Shown piece by piece: positions 4,952 to 6,804 of a stretch of DNA of 6,804 nucleotides. How positions within the stretch are numbered: the first letter of the stretch is position 1; every line of letters starts with the position of its first letter. The stretch comes from an uncultured Planctomycetaceae bacterium (GTDB lineage: Bacteria > Planctomycetota > Planctomycetia > Pirellulales > Pirellulaceae), in the NCBI GenBank assembly GCA_937967665.1, contig CALBSZ010000546.1, positions 1 to 6,804 of the forward strand. Reading direction: 5' to 3'. The notes beneath the pieces are model-generated. The model saw only the letters and a program-made list of their open reading frames with translations, did no database searches and was not told where the DNA came from. Made by a program: the position numbers and the translations under genes.

Positions 4952-5140
4952 TCAATCCTTCAACCCCGCTTGTCGGAGGATGCTGTTCAGCGTACCGGGT
5001 GCCAAATCGTCGCTCGGCTTGCCGGCAACGGTAACGCGACCTGGTTTCGTTGGATGCTTGAACTGCCGATGGCTTCCTTTCTGAGCAACCAGCGCCCAGC
5101 CGTCCTGCTCCAACATCTTGATTATGTCACGAATCTTCAC
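4952..5140 (-). CDS. hicA: HicA-family mRNA-interferase toxin
   Basis: The 62-residue product is a complete HicA. It has KIRDIIKMLEQDGWALVAQ (2-20), the core KGSHRQFKHP (21-30) with the family's catalytic histidine at 24, and the end GRVTVAGKPSDDLAPGTLN with ILRQAGLK. HicA has a double-stranded RNA-binding fold and cleaves mRNA independently of translation; HicB blocks it. The start is a GTG at 5138-5140, because the next in-frame ATG upstream is separated from it by a TAG, and homologues start at the same point. No strong ribosome site is visible, so toxin translation may be weak. A perfect TATAAT at 5227-5232 on this strand, inside attC F, is a promoter candidate. Confidence 0.92.
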   Translation of the reverse strand: MKIRDIIKMLEQDGWALVAQKGSHRQFKHPTKPGRVTVAGKPSDDLAPGTLNSILRQAGLKD

Positions 5141-5162
5141 GGGCTACCACATGATCTCGATC

Positions 5163-5303
5163 TGCCAACGGGAAGCATGGCCGACGCCGCCCCTAAGCGA
5201 AGCGGAAAACGCTGGCCAACCAGAAGATTATACAACCAGAGCCCGCGTGGCATGAAGAAGGAAGGCGTGCCCGAAGGGCCTTTGCGGCCATGCTGTGTTG
5301 GCA
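5163..5303 (+). repeat. attC recombination site F
   Basis: R'' is TGCCAAC (5163-5169) and R' is GTTGGCA (5297-5303), exact reverse complements. The arms contain GCATGGCCG and CGGCCATGC, also exact complements. An extra R''-like GGCCAAC lies inside at 5214-5220. The centre has ATTATA in place of ATTGTA. The length is 141 bp. Confidence 0.85.
5227..5232 (-). promoter_or_regulatory. -10 hexamer candidate for hicAB
   Basis: The minus strand reads TATAAT, a perfect -10, 87 bases upstream of the hicA GTG and inside attC F. The region 17 bases upstream (TCATGC) is a poor -35. If used, the attC arm would form part of the hicA leader RNA. Confidence 0.35.
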
Positions 5304-5337
5304 CGCGATCGACGCTCGAATCGCGGAAAGCGGCTAA

Positions 5338-5373
5338 TGTCAGACTTGACATATGCCGATTCTGACATATAGT
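5338..5373 (+). promoter_or_regulatory. higBA promoter with overlapping operator repeats
   Basis: TTGACA (5346-5351) and TATAGT (5368-5373) are 16 bases apart, the best promoter match in the window. TGTCA at 5338 and TGACA at 5347 form an inverted repeat with a four-base gap that covers the -35. A second TGACA (in TGACATAT, 5363-5370) repeats the 5347-5354 octamer and overlaps the -10. XRE-type antitoxins usually bind such repeats to repress their own operon. The expected start of transcription, near 5380, abuts the ATG at 5381, so the mRNA may be leaderless. Confidence 0.6.
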
Positions 5374-5380
5374 TGATTGA

Positions 5381-5718
5381 ATGAACGGGGATGACAAACC
5401 GCTGGTCTGGCTGGAGGGCGAGATTAAGACGCCGCCATTCTCGCTGGAAGCGCGGATCGAAGCTGGAACTTTGTTGCGCCGCCTCCAGCGAGGCGAAAGC
5501 ATCGGATTGCCGCACAGTCGGCCGATGCCATCCATTGCAAACGATGCCACGAACTTCGGGTCAGGGACGAAGACGCGAATTGGCGCATCATTTATCGAAC
5601 AGATGCCGATGCGATCGTAATTGGTGAAGTCTTCGCCAAGAAAACCGGCAAAACACCAAAGAAAGTAATCGACGCATGCCAGCGGCGATTCAAACAATAC
5701 GACGAGGCAATAAAATGA
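5381..5718 (+). pseudogene. higB: HigB/RelE-like toxin gene with a frameshift
   Basis: The first 52 codons (5381-5536) encode a good N-terminus (KPLVWLEGEIKTPPFS, then LLRRLQRGESIGLPHSRPMP). From 5542 a different frame continues the same family: RCHELRVRDEDANWRIIYR, then IVIGEVFAKKTGK and a C-terminal helix ending at the TGA at 5716-5718. Five bases (5537-5541) lie where six are needed, so one base is missing. The restored product would be about 112 residues, the normal size for this phage-Gp49-like RelE/HigB family. No canonical slippery heptamer is visible at the junction, so programmed frameshifting is unlikely. As it stands, translation ends at 5620 with an unrelated tail. The toxin is probably dead, unless the lost base is a sequencing error. 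The antitoxin start overlaps the toxin stop (ATGA). Confidence 0.8.
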
Positions 5719-6080
5719 AATCATCCAAACAGAAAAAACTTGAAGCGGCGGGCTGGAAGGTTGGGTCGGCGTCCGATTTCCTTGAGCTCAGCGACGCCGA
5801 GGAGATGTTGGTCAATATGAAGCTGTCTCTTGCTGCCAACGTAAAGACGATGCGTCAGGAACTGAAAATCACCCAGCAAGAGTTGGCCAAGAGAATTGGT
5901 TCGAGCCAATCGCGTATCGCGAAAATGGAAGTCGCCGATCGAACAGTGTCGATGGAGTTGTTCGTCCGCTCACTCGCGGCCCTTGGGGCATCTCGCTCAC
6001 AGATCGGGAAAATTGTTGGCGCGCGCGTTGTGAAGCGAAAACAAACAACCCGCCGCAAAAAGCAACTTGCCAAGGTATGA
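5715..6080 (+). CDS. higA: HigA-type XRE-family antitoxin
   Basis: The 121-residue product contains a helix-turn-helix domain at about 42-95 (VKTMRQELKITQQELAKRIG, then SSQSRIAKMEVADRTVS and ELFVRSLAALGAS). Before it lies the N-terminal segment typical of antitoxins paired with this toxin family (KKLEAAGWKVGSASDFLELS, residues 7-26). The C-terminus is very basic (KRKQTTRRKKQLAK). It should bind the toxin and repress the promoter at 5338-5373. I chose the ATG at 5715, which overlaps the toxin stop, rather than the upstream start at 5676, which lies inside the toxin gene. Toxin-before-antitoxin order is characteristic of hig loci. It ends seven bases before attC G. With higB broken, it may now be an orphan regulator. 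Confidence 0.88.
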   Translation: MKSSKQKKLEAAGWKVGSASDFLELSDAEEMLVNMKLSLAANVKTMRQELKITQQELAKRIGSSQSRIAKMEVADRTVSMELFVRSLAALGASRSQIGKIVGARVVKRKQTTRRKKQLAKV

Positions 6081-6087
6081 GGCGTTC

Positions 6088-6236
6088 TGCCAACGGGAAG
6101 CATTGCCGTCGCCCTCGTAAACGAAGCGGACGACGTTGGAACAAGAGACGATTTTACCAACGGGACGCACGTCGCGCCCAGGACAAAGGCGACCGCGGCA
6201 TGGATGTCGCGGCCATGCGGCAAATCTATGTTGGGC
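6088..6236 (+). repeat. attC recombination site G (possibly composite)
   Basis: R'' is TGCCAAC (6088-6094) and R' is GTTGGGC (6230-6236). It is the longest site (149 bp) and has internal box-like motifs: GTTGGAA at 6135-6141 and TACCAACGGG near 6155. It can be read as one site or as two short ones end to end. The centre has ATTTTACCAA. The right arm shares GCGGCCATG with other sites. Confidence 0.75.
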
Positions 6237-6669
6237 TGTCGCGTTGCGGGCCTCGACCTTCACGGCGGAGTTGAGCCAATTCCGCGCCACTGAGCACGCG
6301 AATGTATTGATGGACCAGTTTAGCACCAACGGATCCGAGCAATTGGAGAAACGGGGCAGGCAAGACGATCGCCTTGCTGCCGCATTCGGGCTCGATCGTG
6401 GTTTGGAATTCGAGCATTGTGTCAGCATCCAGATCTCGGAGCAGCTCCCGATGTGTTTGGAGCCAATCGTGGGCGGATGCAACAGCGCGGTCGTCGTCTT
6501 CCGCGGCAGAAATCACCGCAAGTTCAATGAAGTGTTCGGGGCCGTCGTTCTGTGAAAGTTGCTGCTTATCGTTGTAGAGGGGCGTTGCAGTCAGGGAATC
6601 AAGGTCGGCAATGCGTGCGTCGCGGCCGATGGCTTGAAAGACGACAGTTGCGGGATGACTCTCTGGCAT
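6226..6669 (-). CDS. hypothetical cassette protein, stop codon inside attC G
   Basis: The 147-residue product has no signal peptide or membrane segment. A predicted strand (HFIELAVISAA, 46-56) is followed by an acidic turn, a helix (AHDWLQTHRELLRDLDAD, 66-83), a strand region (TMLEFQTTIEP), then FLQLLGSVGAKLVHQYIRV (107-125). The C-terminus is charged. The late LxSVGAKLxxxY pattern faintly recalls DUF4279-type immunity-like proteins, but this is not reliable. The start is taken as the ATG at 6667-6669, 15 bases left of attC H; a longer start at 6690 would lie inside the attC. The last codon straddles the expected crossover point (6230/6231) and the TAG is supplied by the neighbouring attC, so the C-terminus would change if the cassette moved. 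Confidence 0.6.
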   Translation of the reverse strand: MPESHPATVVFQAIGRDARIADLDSLTATPLYNDKQQLSQNDGPEHFIELAVISAAEDDDRAVASAHDWLQTHRELLRDLDADTMLEFQTTIEPECGSKAIVLPAPFLQLLGSVGAKLVHQYIRVLSGAELAQLRREGRGPQRDSPT

Positions 6670-6684
6670 CTGAGGACTGCGATC

Positions 6685-6804
6685 GCCCAACGGTTAATAT
6701 GCCCGACCCCGCGCCGGATGGGACGGAAGAAGGTCGAACAACCAAGGAGTATTGTGACACACCGGCGGCCGGAAGTGAATCCGAAGGGGTCCGCCGATTA
6801 CGGA
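6685..6804 (+). repeat. attC recombination site H, cut by the window edge
   Basis: R'' is GCCCAAC (6685-6691), followed by an arm with GCCCGACC and a central ATTGTG at 6751-6756. The sequence ends before any R' box; other sites are 134-149 bp, so R' is expected 15-30 bases beyond the edge. It closes cassette 8. Confidence 0.6.

Larger units (their letters stand above)
2006..6804 (+). mobile_element. integron gene-cassette array without integrase in view
   Basis: Seven attC-like sites in one orientation delimit cassettes with expected crossovers at 2138, 2899, 3329, 4025, 4720, 5297 and 6230, giving cassette sizes of 761, 430, 696, 695, 577 and 933 bp. Plus-strand genes end 4-8 bases before R''; minus-strand genes mostly end 12-20 bases after the crossover. 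Such tight packing is the signature of cassettes. No tyrosine-recombinase gene, attI or Pc promoter is visible here; the integrase could lie outside the window or be absent. Decayed sites at 855-958 and 1601-1622 suggest that the array once reached further left. Confidence 0.8.

Noticed and set aside
5530..5545. Programmed ribosomal frameshifting in higB.
   Set aside because: A minus-one shift would restore the frame, but no X-XXY-YYZ slippery heptamer is present and no obvious stimulatory hairpin follows, so a simple deletion is more likely.
5137..5724. Minus-strand open frame of 195 codons.
   Set aside because: It spans attC F, the hig promoter and the antisense of higB, and the product shows no family features.
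6136..6555. Plus-strand frame of 139 codons opposite the cassette 8 gene.
   Set aside because: It starts inside attC G. The minus-strand frame fits the cassette boundaries better, although neither has a recognised family, so this choice is less certain than the others.
2006..6804. Regularly repeated sequences suggesting a CRISPR array.
   Set aside because: The repeats are about 140 bp, imperfect and palindromic, spaced 0.4-0.9 kb with genes between; this is attC structure.
1..6804. Search for an integron integrase, attI site, transposase, tRNA or rRNA.
   Set aside because: No frame shows tyrosine-recombinase or transposase motifs and no RNA-gene sequence was recognised by eye.

Overview
The window is best read as a stretch of an integron-type gene-cassette array with no integrase in it (the arrangement called a CALIN). 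The main evidence is seven complete attC-like recombination sites, plus an eighth cut by the right edge. All lie in the same orientation. Each starts with an R''-type box (such as TGCCAAC, GCCCAAC, GTCCAAC), ends with the matching R'-type box (such as GTTGGCA, GTTGGGC), is 134-149 bp long, and has imperfectly complementary arms around a conserved centre containing ATTGTA. Between consecutive sites sit cassettes of 0.4-0.9 kb with one or two small genes. The base composition is moderately GC-rich by eye. Together with a small protein that begins NPYSSP (an N-terminal motif I associate with Planctomycetes such as Rhodopirellula), this suggests a planctomycete. That assignment is inference.

Left part (1-2000). 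Three minus-strand genes encode a small ExbB/TolQ-like membrane protein that looks cut short by a stop, an SRPBCC-fold protein, and an unrecognised three-helix membrane protein. A degenerate attC-like segment lies near 855-958. The gap at 1272-1623 holds the wreck of a ParE toxin cassette (1442-1531), followed by the left half of an attC (1601-1622). A small cysteine-rich minus-strand protein (1624-1989) then precedes the first intact attC.

Right part (2006-6804), cassette by cassette: (2) a minus-strand antitoxin/ParE-like toxin pair; (3) a minus-strand 88-residue NPYSSP protein; (4) and (5) two plus-strand parD-parE pairs that are distant paralogues; (6) a minus-strand hicA-hicB pair; (7) a plus-strand higB-higA pair in which the toxin gene carries a frameshift; (8) a minus-strand hypothetical gene whose stop codon lies inside the preceding attC. 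So five toxin-antitoxin modules, plus a sixth in ruins, are packed into about 4.7 kb. This fits the known role of such modules in stabilising large cassette arrays.

How it may work. The two parDE cassettes have only about 20-25 bp between the end of R' and their first start codon, so they cannot hold a promoter of their own there. A TTGATT-18-TAGAAT promoter-like pair sits inside the attC just upstream of each. On the minus strand, the attC centre gives TACAAT (often as TGnTACAAT) about 75-83 bp upstream of several minus-strand start codons. The attC sites may therefore act as two-way promoters as well as recombination sites. This is the most unusual hypothesis from the window and is untested. 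The higBA cassette has its own strong promoter-like sequence with overlapping TGTCA/TGACA repeats, probably an autoregulatory operator.
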